Shown: positions 25,204 through 32,756 of the stretch, one piece after another
How the letters are laid out: each line of letters opens with the position of its first letter
Numbering within the stretch: the stretch's first letter is position 1
Origin: an uncultured Fretibacterium sp.
GTDB taxonomy: Bacteria > Synergistota > Synergistia > Synergistales > Aminobacteriaceae
DNA: 32,756 nt
Assembly (NCBI GenBank): GCA_937911045.1
Contig: CALEPX010000044.1
Location: 1-32,756, forward strand
Direction of reading: 5' to 3'
Translations under genes and position numbers: made by a program
Notes under the pieces: model-generated
What the model saw: the letters and a program-made list of their open reading frames with translations, nothing else
Database searches by the model: none
What the model was told of the DNA's origin: nothing

Positions 25204-27201
25204 TTACAGAAGCCTCTCGTGAGCCGCAAGGAAAGTCTTCACGTCAAAATCAGAAGCAAACAGGAAATCCAAATTGTAATTATAATTCCCGTTCGAATCC
25301 GTAGTGATTGACATATCGTCAGCAGCAAACGCAATGATTTTCGCACTCTCTGAAGTCTTGCGCTGCTTCTCAAAATCGTAAGGCTGTCCCGAATCCTTGA
25401 ATACTAACCTGAGGAAATTCCTGTAGCACACGAAATCTAAGTGAATATCACCTACATCGTCAAAGGCATTGATAATCCTTTCGATGAGCATCTCTTCAGA
25501 AGCAAGCCTGACGCGTCTTGCATGTCTTACGTCAAGTCCAAACTGTAGCGCGTACTCTTCGATCATGGATACTAAAGGCTCTATTGCGTATGACGTATTC
25601 TTGATAGAAACTGAACTCACTGTAACTCCCTGTATTAACTCGCCTTCAAGTTCCAGCATTCGAAGCCGCATAAGCATATCAGTATGAAGTTTTCGCTGAT
25701 CGACTTTGCCGGTTGCATTCAACGGGAATTTATCGAACACAAAGAAATAAGCGGGTACTTTGAATGAGCCGACTGTTGCTTTCAAATGTTTGCGGAGTGC
25801 TTCCTCGTCAAAATCTGCGCCTGCTTTGAGTGTGATACAAGCACCGAGATTTTCACCGTATAATCTGTCTTTGAATCCGAAAACTCTGCATTCTTTCACG
25901 CTGTCTAACGCGATTGCCTGAGCCTCGATTTCGCCGGGAGTTATATTTTCACCGCCCTTGATGATTATGTCTTTGATTCTTCCGGCGATTCTGACATTGC
26001 CGTCCTTGGTCATAACGCCTAAATCGCCCGTATGAAACCAGCCGTCCTTGTCGATTGCCTGTTTTTCTGGAGGGAGCTTATAGTATCCGTTTTTGACATG
26101 AAATCCGCGAGTTACAAGTTCTCCGACTTCACCTTCAGGAATCAGTTGATCTTTTTCGTTGCATATGCCGATCTCAACGCCGGGAATTTTTCTGCCTATC
26201 GTGTTATAACGCACCGAAATTGAATCTTCGGGTCTAGCCATTATGAAAACAGTAGCAGTCTCGGTCATTCCGAACATGTTCAAGAACGTCGAATGATTCA
26301 GAGCGGCTTCGAATCTCGTAAACTGAATCGGGCTTGTGTAACTTCCCGCAAGACCGCAGACTTTCACGTACGGAGCGCATTGTTCTGTAGCTTGCTTGCT
26401 GTCTATGATTGACTGGTAGACCGCTGCGACTGACCATAAATCAGTAATTTTCTCACGCTCGACTATATCGCCTATGCAGTCAGCTTTTACTTTGTCGGGA
26501 ATATAAACAGTTCCGCCCAAGCACAAATAAATGCACGGCACGCTCAATCCGAACGCATGAAACAATGGGAGAGCAACGCACGCTTTATCGCCTCGTATTG
26601 ACTTGAACTCATTCGCGAAAATCAATGACGTGTTAATCATCGAGTACTGCGATGTCAACACAGCCTTCGGGAAAGACGTTGTGCCTGATGTGTAAATTAT
26701 ATAAGCGTCGTCTTTAACGTCCCATTTTGAGTCGTCGATTTCAACACGCTCAGCCTTCGTAAAATCCGTCTCAAGATACGAAAATATTTTCCCTTCGGAC
26801 AGCTCAAAAACTCGCGATAAAATTCCGGCTTCATCAGATTTGCCCTTCGTATCATGAGTTGCACCGAACAAAACGTATTTACTGTCAGCAAACGTTACAA
26901 GCGGCGCAACGTCATTTAGCGTGTAATTCGAGTTAAGGCAGACAGCAACACCCCCAGCTCTGATTATTCCGTAATATGTCGTCAGCCATTCAGGAGACGG
27001 CGTTCCCCATAAGACAACGTGATCATTTTTCTTCACACCCTGATGAATCAAAAACGATGCCGTTGCGTCTATTTTCGCCATTAAATCCGAGTAAGTCAGC
27101 CTCTTCTCACCCATTACGATAGCGTCTTTATCAGGATGCAGCTTTGTCTGCTCAGAAAAAATCTGGTAATAATTCTTATTCGTAAAAATTTCTTCGTGCA
27201 A
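25204..27201 (-). CDS. AMP-forming acyl-CoA ligase fused to a degenerate RsbW-like ATPase domain
   Basis: The 665-residue protein has two parts. Residues 1-510 are an acyl-adenylate-forming enzyme: YIIYTSGTTSFPKAVLTSQ (P-loop, normally TSGTTGxPKG, here G to S), MFGMTETA, GWFHTGDLGV, RIAGRIKDIIIKGGENI and, near the end of this part, NATGKVDQRK with the catalytic Lys. Residues about 525-665 resemble the RsbW/SpoIIAB histidine-kinase-type ATPase: LASEEMLIERIINAF stands where the N box should be and LVFKDSGQPYDF is the G1 box. The N-box Asn (fourth residue after the conserved Glu) is Glu, and no GxGL loop is apparent, so kinase activity is doubtful; it may be a binding module for a STAS partner. 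Translation starts at TTG 27201, one base after the MATE stop, with AAGGA upstream. The acyl substrate is unknown. Confidence 0.88.
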   Translation of the reverse strand: MHEEIFTNKNYYQIFSEQTKLHPDKDAIVMGEKRLTYSDLMAKIDATASFLIHQGVKKNDHVVLWGTPSPEWLTTYYGIIRAGGVAVCLNSNYTLNDVAPLVTFADSKYVLFGATHDTKGKSDEAGILSRVFELSEGKIFSYLETDFTKAERVEIDDSKWDVKDDAYIIYTSGTTSFPKAVLTSQYSMINTSLIFANEFKSIRGDKACVALPLFHAFGLSVPCIYLCLGGTVYIPDKVKADCIGDIVEREKITDLWSVAAVYQSIIDSKQATEQCAPYVKVCGLAGSYTSPIQFTRFEAALNHSTFLNMFGMTETATVFIMARPEDSISVRYNTIGRKIPGVEIGICNEKDQLIPEGEVGELVTRGFHVKNGYYKLPPEKQAIDKDGWFHTGDLGVMTKDGNVRIAGRIKDIIIKGGENITPGEIEAQAIALDSVKECRVFGFKDRLYGENLGACITLKAGADFDEEALRKHLKATVGSFKVPAYFFVFDKFPLNATGKVDQRKLHTDMLMRLRMLELEGELIQGVTVSSVSIKNTSYAIEPLVSMIEEYALQFGLDVRHARRVRLASEEMLIERIINAFDDVGDIHLDFVCYRNFLRLVFKDSGQPYDFEKQRKTSESAKIIAFAADDMSITTDSNGNYNYNLDFLFASDFDVKTFLAAHERLL

Positions 27202-27202
27202 T

Positions 27203-28888
27203 TTATATTCCTTCTCTCCTAAGATTTATAATTAGATTATTCATACCCAGAATATTTATATATCGGAAACTTTTTGCGAGAGCGCTTATGAGCCTCAAAC
27301 CGATATTTAACACGGATTCCTGCGGTTTGTGAATCTCAAGCCACTTGACAGGATCAAAAGCTCTGCCGTTGTCCCTTATGCGCAAAATCAGCCCGCCTTC
27401 ATTTTCCGCAAGCCTGACATCAATTCCGAGCGATTTTTGAGACTGATTATATTGAAAAATGTTTCTGCACATTTCCTCCAGAGCTAGCGCGGCATACATA
27501 GAAATTTTTTGAACACAGGTGCGATGCTTTAGTATTTCGTCTTCTCGCTCTATGCTGACCTCATAGAGAATTTTGCAGTCAGAATTGGCTTGTTTCTTAA
27601 CCAGCGTGTACAGGACAATCAGAATAACCGTCAGCGTTTCCGAACACAGGAAAGCTAGCCACACACTTTGTGAGCCTGCAAAATATTCCAGAGCATAAGC
27701 ACACGGCACAAAGAATAAAATATACTCACACACCGGAATCACATACGCCAGACTCCAAACTCCCGTCGCCTGAATATATTTGTGAAACGCCCTGATAAAC
27801 GTATAAAACGGGAAGAATAATATAAACATTCTGAGTGCAGCACTACCGAACTCGGCAATCTGAGCGTTCTCCGTGAATATCCCGAAAAGATTACGAGCCA
27901 GCAACAAACATACAAGCATAACAACGCCACCGATAATAAGCGCGTATCTTGTGAAAATCGAGAACAGAACTCTCAGAGCTTTATTATCACCCTCGCCATG
28001 AAACACTGAGCCCATTGTGAATGTCGTAGTCGCAACAGCGTCGGCAATGGACGAGAAAATCTGATTCATGACGGAAATAACTGCATAAATCGCCACAAAT
28101 TCAATGGAAATCTTCAGCAAGAAATGATTCACAAATGAAATCTGCAGAATAATTAACAGTCTTTCAATTCCAGAAGGAAATCCGCGCTTGAACAAAACAC
28201 CCAGAAGATTTAAGTCCTTCAGCGAGAACATGAAACGAAACACGGGGCGTTTTTTCACAAAGGCCGCAAGAGTTACAAGTATTACTGCCCAGTAACACGC
28301 CGACGAAGCCAGTCCAATACCCAGAAGTCCGTTCTGAAACACGAAAACAGCCGACAAATCTCCCAGAAGATTCACAGCCAGCATTGCAGCTATTGCCGAA
28401 ATCAAGACTTTAACTCGTCCTTCTATATATAACAAGAACGTAACAAGAGGAATCGCTAGCAAAGGCACTATCCCCAAAGACAAGCCGAACATATAATTTC
28501 GTGTCTCAGTGTACAAAAATTCCTGATTAGCTTCTGCTCCGAGTAAAACCGCAATATCACTGTTGAAAGCTGACAGAGCAAAATTCATCAACGCACCGAT
28601 CGTAACAACACACGCCAGAGCAACAGATAATATTCTGAATGCCCGTTCAATCTTGCCTGCTCCCAGATATTCCGAATACAAATTTTGAATCCCGGCAGCA
28701 AAAAATACCGTTACCATTGCTGCCAACATAATTACCGGCATATTCAGCTGATACGCCGACATAGAAATTTCCCCAAGACATCGCCCAACAAAAAATCCGT
28801 CGATTATCGTCCCTAAGAACATAGCAATTCCGCTGGCGAGCATTGAGAAAAATGATTTCAAAAAGACGCTGGTGAAAAGCCTCTTCAT
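27203..28888 (-). CDS. MATE-family transporter fused to an RsbW-like ATPase domain
   Basis: The 561-residue protein opens with a MATE (multidrug and toxin extrusion/flippase) domain of about 430 residues and 12 membrane helices (GIAMFLGTIIDGFFVGRCLG; NQIFSSIADAVATTTFTMGS). From about residue 440 the chain is cytoplasmic and has the features of an RsbW/SpoIIAB serine kinase: N box ALALEEMCRNIFQYN, G1 box LRIRDNGRAFDP, and a second glycine motif LNIGLRLISAL. The nucleotide-binding residues look intact. Anti-sigma kinases phosphorylate STAS proteins, so this protein could couple a transported substrate to a partner switch. The start overlaps the glgX stop (ATGA) and the stop is 1 bp before the ligase start, so all three genes are coupled. 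A fusion of this kind is unusual. Confidence 0.92.
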   Translation of the reverse strand: MKRLFTSVFLKSFFSMLASGIAMFLGTIIDGFFVGRCLGEISMSAYQLNMPVIMLAAMVTVFFAAGIQNLYSEYLGAGKIERAFRILSVALACVVTIGALMNFALSAFNSDIAVLLGAEANQEFLYTETRNYMFGLSLGIVPLLAIPLVTFLLYIEGRVKVLISAIAAMLAVNLLGDLSAVFVFQNGLLGIGLASSACYWAVILVTLAAFVKKRPVFRFMFSLKDLNLLGVLFKRGFPSGIERLLIILQISFVNHFLLKISIEFVAIYAVISVMNQIFSSIADAVATTTFTMGSVFHGEGDNKALRVLFSIFTRYALIIGGVVMLVCLLLARNLFGIFTENAQIAEFGSAALRMFILFFPFYTFIRAFHKYIQATGVWSLAYVIPVCEYILFFVPCAYALEYFAGSQSVWLAFLCSETLTVILIVLYTLVKKQANSDCKILYEVSIEREDEILKHRTCVQKISMYAALALEEMCRNIFQYNQSQKSLGIDVRLAENEGGLILRIRDNGRAFDPVKWLEIHKPQESVLNIGLRLISALAKSFRYINILGMNNLIINLRREGI

Positions 28889-30942
28889 TTCCCTATAATC
28901 ACCATGAAGCTGCGTGGCATTAAAGTAGCGTAACCGTTAATAATCTCACCTTTTCTTGTGCCATGTTCATCGCCGCTGTACGCAACAAGACTCCATTTCA
29001 TGCCGTCGGGTATAATCGGAAGCTGCATAGTGTGTTCTTCCCAGTGAGAATTTACCGCGCAATATATAAAGCAGTCTTCTTTTGTGCCGAAATCTGCTTT
29101 AGGTTCGCTGTACATCACGGCAAATGTCAATAACGGCGTACTCATATCAAGCTGCCAAGCTCTTTCCCCATGCCATGACATTTCGGGATAGCCGGAAGAA
29201 TTATGCCCCATGCTGTATCTCGTCGTCCTGAAAACAGGATGCTCTTTTCTGAAGGCGATTAACGTTCTGAAATATTCGAAAACGTCGTCATATTCTTTGA
29301 GCCTTTCCCAGTTCAACCAGCCAATCGGGTTATCCTGCATATAAGCGTTTCCGTTGCCTTTCTGAGAATTTGCGAACTCGTCTCCCATAAAGAACATAGG
29401 AACGCCTCTACTCATAAGTACGTAAGAAATAAGATTCTTAATCTGCCTGTGTCTCAGAGCATTCACTTCGGGATCATCAGTTTCGCCTTCGATACCACAG
29501 TTCCAGCTGACATGATCAACCGAGAACGGGTTCACCATTCCGACATCATCAGCATGAGAGCCATTATACGCAACGAGATCATAAAGCGTCAAACCGTCGT
29601 GGCAGTCCGCGTAATTGATTGCGCAATCAGGGCTTCCAAATAAATCAGGCGATCCTGAGAAAGAGTCTATGACTTCTTGAGGATTCTGTGGGAATGCTTT
29701 GGCTAATCTCCTGTATGTGTCCCTTGTTCGGGGATTCCAGTCCGCCCAGTTCACCGGCAGTTTCCCTATAGTGTACAAACCTCCGAAGTCGAAGCCTTCA
29801 GAAATAAACGCCGTCGAAGAAAGAACAGGATCATTTTCCAGCGCCTCAACAAGAGGAGGGCTCACAATTGGTCTGCCGTCCTGTCCACGTGTAAAAATAG
29901 GAGCTTCGTCAACTCTGAAAGCGTCAATATGATAATCCGAAACCCAATAGCGCAGAGAATCAAGAATGAATGATCTTACAACAGGGTTATTGCAGTTAAG
30001 AGTATTTTTGCAGCCGCTGTAGTCTAAATAATTTCCGTCTTCACCCATTATATACCAAGTTCTGTTGTCTATGCCTTTGAATGAGAGCGTCGGACCTTCA
30101 TCGCCAAATTCCGCAGTATGATTAAATACTATATCAAGAATTACTTCGATACCGGCTTTGTGTAGCTGCTTCACGAGATTCTTCATTTCGTCGGCAGCCA
30201 GTCCCATGCTTCCTGTTGCTGAGAAACCTGTTTTCGGCGAGAAATAATTATATGTCATGTATCCCCAGTAATTACAGGCAGGCGCAGGAAGTTCAGGAAC
30301 AAATTCGTCGAACTCAAATATCGGCAGAAATTCTATTGCGTTAATCCCAAGCTTTTTCAGGTGAGGAATTTTCTCAATGAAGCCGGCATAAGTTCCAGCG
30401 TATTTCACTCCGCTTGAAGGATCCATAGTGAAACCTCTCAAATGAGCCTCGTAAATTATGAGATCTTTGAACGGTATGCATAGCGGTTTATCGCCTTCCC
30501 AGTTAAAATCTTCCCTGATAATTCTGCCTCTGCACTGAAAATTGCTGCCGGGATAAGTTTTCTTGTTAAATACGTCTCTGCCGGAAACTAATTTCGCGTA
30601 CGGATCGAGCAAAACTTTCGACTTATCAAATCTATAACCCTTCGAGCGATCCGTCGGGCCGTCAAAACGATAGCCGTATTCAACTTTTTCCCAGTCTAAA
30701 TCGAACACCATCATAGCAAAAACACTTCCGGTTCTAAACTCGTCCTCAAATGGGATTTCAACGAAAGGCTCGTCTGCTCCGATATTATACAAAACAAGCG
30801 AGCAGGAATAAGCATCTTTCGAATAAACCGAAAAATTCACAGCGTTATCGCCAATCACAGTTGCTCCGAACGGAAGAAGTCTTCCGCGTCTGTATCTAAT
30901 CCCGTTGATTTCATGGGATACAAATTCATCAATTCGTTTCAT
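28885..30942 (-). CDS. glgX: GlgX/isoamylase-type glycogen debranching enzyme
   Basis: The 685-residue protein has an N-terminal CBM48 domain (VNFSVYSKDAYSCSLVLYN, EYGYRFDGP) and a GH13 barrel. The four signature regions are present: VILDIVFNHTAE (I), IDAFRVDEAP (II, nucleophile Asp), STAFISEGFDFGG (III, acid/base Glu) and NYADCHDGLTLYDL (IV, HD). It should cut alpha-1,6 branch points of glycogen or other alpha-glucans in the cytoplasm. Length fits GlgX/TreX (650-750). GAGGT lies about 9 bases before the start, and its stop overlaps the start of the MATE fusion. The symbol is given for family membership; isoamylase-like specificity is possible. Why a debranching enzyme shares an operon with a partner switch is not known. 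Confidence 0.92.
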   Translation of the reverse strand: MKRIDEFVSHEINGIRYRRGRLLPFGATVIGDNAVNFSVYSKDAYSCSLVLYNIGADEPFVEIPFEDEFRTGSVFAMMVFDLDWEKVEYGYRFDGPTDRSKGYRFDKSKVLLDPYAKLVSGRDVFNKKTYPGSNFQCRGRIIREDFNWEGDKPLCIPFKDLIIYEAHLRGFTMDPSSGVKYAGTYAGFIEKIPHLKKLGINAIEFLPIFEFDEFVPELPAPACNYWGYMTYNYFSPKTGFSATGSMGLAADEMKNLVKQLHKAGIEVILDIVFNHTAEFGDEGPTLSFKGIDNRTWYIMGEDGNYLDYSGCKNTLNCNNPVVRSFILDSLRYWVSDYHIDAFRVDEAPIFTRGQDGRPIVSPPLVEALENDPVLSSTAFISEGFDFGGLYTIGKLPVNWADWNPRTRDTYRRLAKAFPQNPQEVIDSFSGSPDLFGSPDCAINYADCHDGLTLYDLVAYNGSHADDVGMVNPFSVDHVSWNCGIEGETDDPEVNALRHRQIKNLISYVLMSRGVPMFFMGDEFANSQKGNGNAYMQDNPIGWLNWERLKEYDDVFEYFRTLIAFRKEHPVFRTTRYSMGHNSSGYPEMSWHGERAWQLDMSTPLLTFAVMYSEPKADFGTKEDCFIYCAVNSHWEEHTMQLPIIPDGMKWSLVAYSGDEHGTRKGEIINGYATLMPRSFMVIIGK

Positions 30943-30951
30943 TCTTTACGT

Positions 30952-31785
30952 TTACCTCATTTCATTAGTCATTAGTGTATCTTTGGGCAGAAAATACGGC
31001 TTCTTTGTCGTAACTGCACTGCTTATGCCTTCGTCCTTGAGTGCCTTCGAGAATGCCTCCATGAAAGCACCAGTCCCGCGTCCCATCAATGCGCAGAAAC
31101 GCATCTTCCCGTTTAAGTCAAACGCTATAAATTCCAGTGTCGAATGATTGACAATCGCGAAATCTTTAATATGGCTTGTAACTTCTCCGAAATCAAGTTT
31201 CCCAAAGTAAACAGGCATAATAGTCACAGGTCGACCGAATTTTTCCGGAGCAGTCATGAAATTGTCAATTCTTTCTATGGTCAGCTGTCCTGAAAGCATT
31301 TCTTGAATCTTCTGGGAATTTTCAGAAGCAGGACGTTCGTTGAGCTCTTTCTTGTCCACTGATACATAACTTATGAGACCGCATGTAAAAGGATCTTTCT
31401 CGATATTCAGCATTTTCCGGACGTTGTTAGTCTGAGTAATAAGCCCTACTACCGGAAGCTCTTCATCAGGGTGCATAAGATACACAGCTCTTGCCGCCAG
31501 AAGAAACATAAACGACATCGGCTTGAGATGATTTTTCTTGCAAAAGGCAATGAACTCGCTAGAATCTGTCTGAACTTCGCCGTATGAAAGCGTGTCATCA
31601 GAATCGGGAGCGAACTCTTCAACGCTGCAGGATTTATCAGGAAGACCAGTCAGCGGCATATCACCATAAGTGCCAGTGGCTTCAGCAAAAATATCGCGGT
31701 CAAGATTTTCGCCGTCACCTTTGAAATCTCGCGCTAACTCTTCAGCCTTTGCAGGATTTCCTGTATAAATGTCCCTGTACAGCCT
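30952..31785 (-). pseudogene. Condensation-domain-like acyltransferase, N-terminal part missing
   Basis: The open frame begins just after a TAG near 31786 with RLYRDIYTGNPAKAEELARD and continues to a stop at 30952. The order of motifs fits the C-terminal half of the condensation/alcohol-acetyltransferase superfamily (NRPS C domain fold): a helix following the missing HHxxxDG, a central SFMFLLAARAVY helix, and a DFGEV...IVNHSTLEFIAFD segment similar to the latch region. The HHxxxDG active site and about 150 residues before it are absent, so catalysis is excluded. The first usable ATG is 31659, which would yield only 235 residues. The gene ends 10 bp before glgX. I judge it a truncated gene; the family assignment is by fold pattern only. 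Confidence 0.6.
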
Positions 31786-31815
31786 CTAAATTTTCTTCTT
31801 GTTTTCATTGCGAGA

Positions 31816-32091
31816 TTACTCTATGTTGATAAAATTAATGAAGCCGACAACTTCAAAGATTTTCTTAATTTCGTCTGACATGTTCCGGATTATCATGCTT
31901 CCCTGCTTGTTCATAATTTCCTGAGTTGAGAGGATTACTCGCAGACCAGCGGAAGAGATATAATTCAGTTCAGAAAAATCAAACACAAGGCGGTCAATCC
32001 CATTCAGCGACTCACTCAATGAAGCCTCAAGATTGGGAGAGGTTACAGTTGTTGGGATGACTTCATCGCTAAATAATGGAAAAACCGTACT
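31816..32091 (-). pseudogene. STAS-domain (RsbV-like) protein, 5' end damaged
   Basis: From about 32064 the frame reads TVTSPNLEASLSESLNGIDR, then LVFDFSELNYISSAGLRVIL and QEIMNKQGSMIIRN, ending in a stop at 31816. This is the STAS fold, with the conserved Ser-Ser-Ala-Gly-Leu-Arg loop that carries the phosphorylation site. The family normally begins with a ~20-residue strand pair before the T-T-x-x-SPNLE segment; here stops close the frame at 32092 and the expected residues are replaced. Only a TTG at 32019 is available, giving 67 residues with the core but without the first strands. Whether a shortened protein is made is unclear. It is the natural substrate of the RsbW-like domain and phosphatase downstream. 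Confidence 0.65.
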
Positions 32092-32491
32092 CTAAGTTCA
32101 GTGGAATTGCTGTGCCATTTCTGAACTAAAACACAATAAACTACACTGCATGGCAGCATGGGTGGTTTCGATTTTTGAGACCAAGCAGAATAACAAATAC
32201 GTTTCATGGAGTGTTATTTACTGGAACTCCAGATTCGGAAACGTCATAGAGATTCACCGCATTGTTCTTGTCGGTGATGGTTGTGCCCATATGAGAGGGT
32301 TAGAATCCCTGAGTGTGGGGGCGTGAGGTCAACGTTAGATTTTTTCGAAAAAATAAAAGGAGTGATGAATTTCTAACTTTCGAAAATTTAGGCGCGTTTT
32401 TTCACCGCAGTTTGTTGGTGCTGCGATTAAGTCTGATGTCCATGCTTTGCCGTAATGACAGAGTCTTAATTAGGAGGTTTCAGGTTTCAAT
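32092..32491. other. Intergenic region with a 16-bp palindrome
   Basis: These 400 bases hold no convincing gene. A perfect palindrome (ATTTTTTCGAAAAAAT, 32339-32354) could act as a terminator or operator. The left part, next to the damaged STAS gene, probably contains the rearrangement that removed the original operon front. A TAGGAGG sequence at 32471-32477 lies 14 bases before the next gene's ATG. Confidence 0.4.
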
Positions 32492-32756
32492 ATGAAAAAG
32501 TTTTTGTGTGCAGTCTTGTTGTGGGGGCTTGCTGTGAACGCGGCTTTTGCAGCTGATGATTACGTCGGTTTTTTGACCCGTTTGAAGACAACTCCAGAAG
32601 AGTTCTTCATGCTGATGAAAGCAACTTGGGCAACTAAAGGCTGGGTGATTGAAGGCAGCGATCACTCCACTAGCAAGGCAAGATTTTATGACTCGCTAAT
32701 CTTAATGCAAATGGCGTTAAACTCCGGAGAAATTGACGAGATGATTTTACCGGACT
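32492..32756 (+). CDS. Secreted protein, partial at window edge (possible solute-binding protein)
   Basis: The gene starts at 32492 and is still open at the window end (88 codons). It begins with a signal peptide (MKKFLCAVLLWGLAVNAAFA, cleavage before ADDYVG). The mature part reads DYVGFLTRLKTTPEEFFMLM then EGSDHSTSKARFYDSLILMQ and LNSGEIDEMILPD. The pattern of a small-molecule target followed by a DSLxxMxxALxxGEID segment recalls bacterial family 3 extracellular solute-binding proteins, but only the first quarter is visible and I am not sure. It is likely periplasmic. Confidence 0.6.
   Translation, partial: MKKFLCAVLLWGLAVNAAFAADDYVGFLTRLKTTPEEFFMLMKATWATKGWVIEGSDHSTSKARFYDSLILMQMALNSGEIDEMILPD

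Noticed and set aside
32092..32491. tRNA or riboswitch in the gap before the last gene
   Set aside because: No cloverleaf, TTCGA arm in the right context, or known riboswitch core could be drawn; only a simple palindrome is present.

Overview
The window looks like bacterial chromosome (from about 17.6 kb to the right end) carrying a worn-out, plasmid-derived integrated element on its left (1 to about 17.6 kb). The host is probably an anaerobic, two-membrane bacterium: it has an RND efflux pump with its periplasmic adaptor, and an exported protein begins at the right edge. The general style of the right-hand genes suggests Synergistota, but this is an inference from gene content and not from a marker gene. 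The island genes use different codons. The restriction-modification block resembles clostridial systems.

Island, 1-17587. A perfect 24-bp direct repeat (1-24 and 17564-17587) bounds it, and an intact tyrosine recombinase starts 43 bp beyond the right copy. From left to right the island holds: a shattered gene whose C-terminal end matches the AcrVA2-like family (minus strand, 137-850); a diverged ~74-bp repeat found again, inverted, at 6.5 kb; a parA gene reduced by an internal deletion; a ribbon-helix-helix partition-type protein; a small MerR/excisionase-like HTH protein; a replication initiator followed by 22-bp iterons and an AT-rich stretch; and an intact primase-helicase. Together these make a recognisable replicon. 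Next come fragments of vapE and of a PIF1-like helicase, an ISL3-family insertion sequence, and a whole type I restriction-modification operon on the minus strand (orf161-hsdM-hsdS-orf154-endonuclease-like gene-hsdR). All three hsd genes carry stops or frameshifts. A second, truncated parA lies next to the right repeat.

Chromosomal side, 17.6-32.8 kb. The recombinase is followed by a DNA-deoxyinosine glycosylase (UDG superfamily), then an RND pump and its adaptor with a strong terminator. Converging on these from the right is a minus-strand cluster, in transcription order: STAS anti-anti-sigma-like protein (5' end lost), condensation-domain-like acyltransferase (N-terminal part lost), GlgX/isoamylase-type glucan debranching enzyme, a MATE transporter fused to an RsbW-like ATPase domain, an AMP-forming acyl-CoA ligase fused to a degenerate RsbW-like domain, and a membrane-bound SpoIIE/PP2C phosphatase. 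Kinase, STAS substrate and phosphatase are the three parts of a partner-switching circuit. Here the kinase modules are fused to a transporter and to an enzyme, in an operon with glycogen and acyl chemistry. I consider this cluster the most unusual system in the window. Its 5' end is damaged in this genome.

The window ends inside a gene for a secreted protein. I saw no rRNA, tRNA or CRISPR array.
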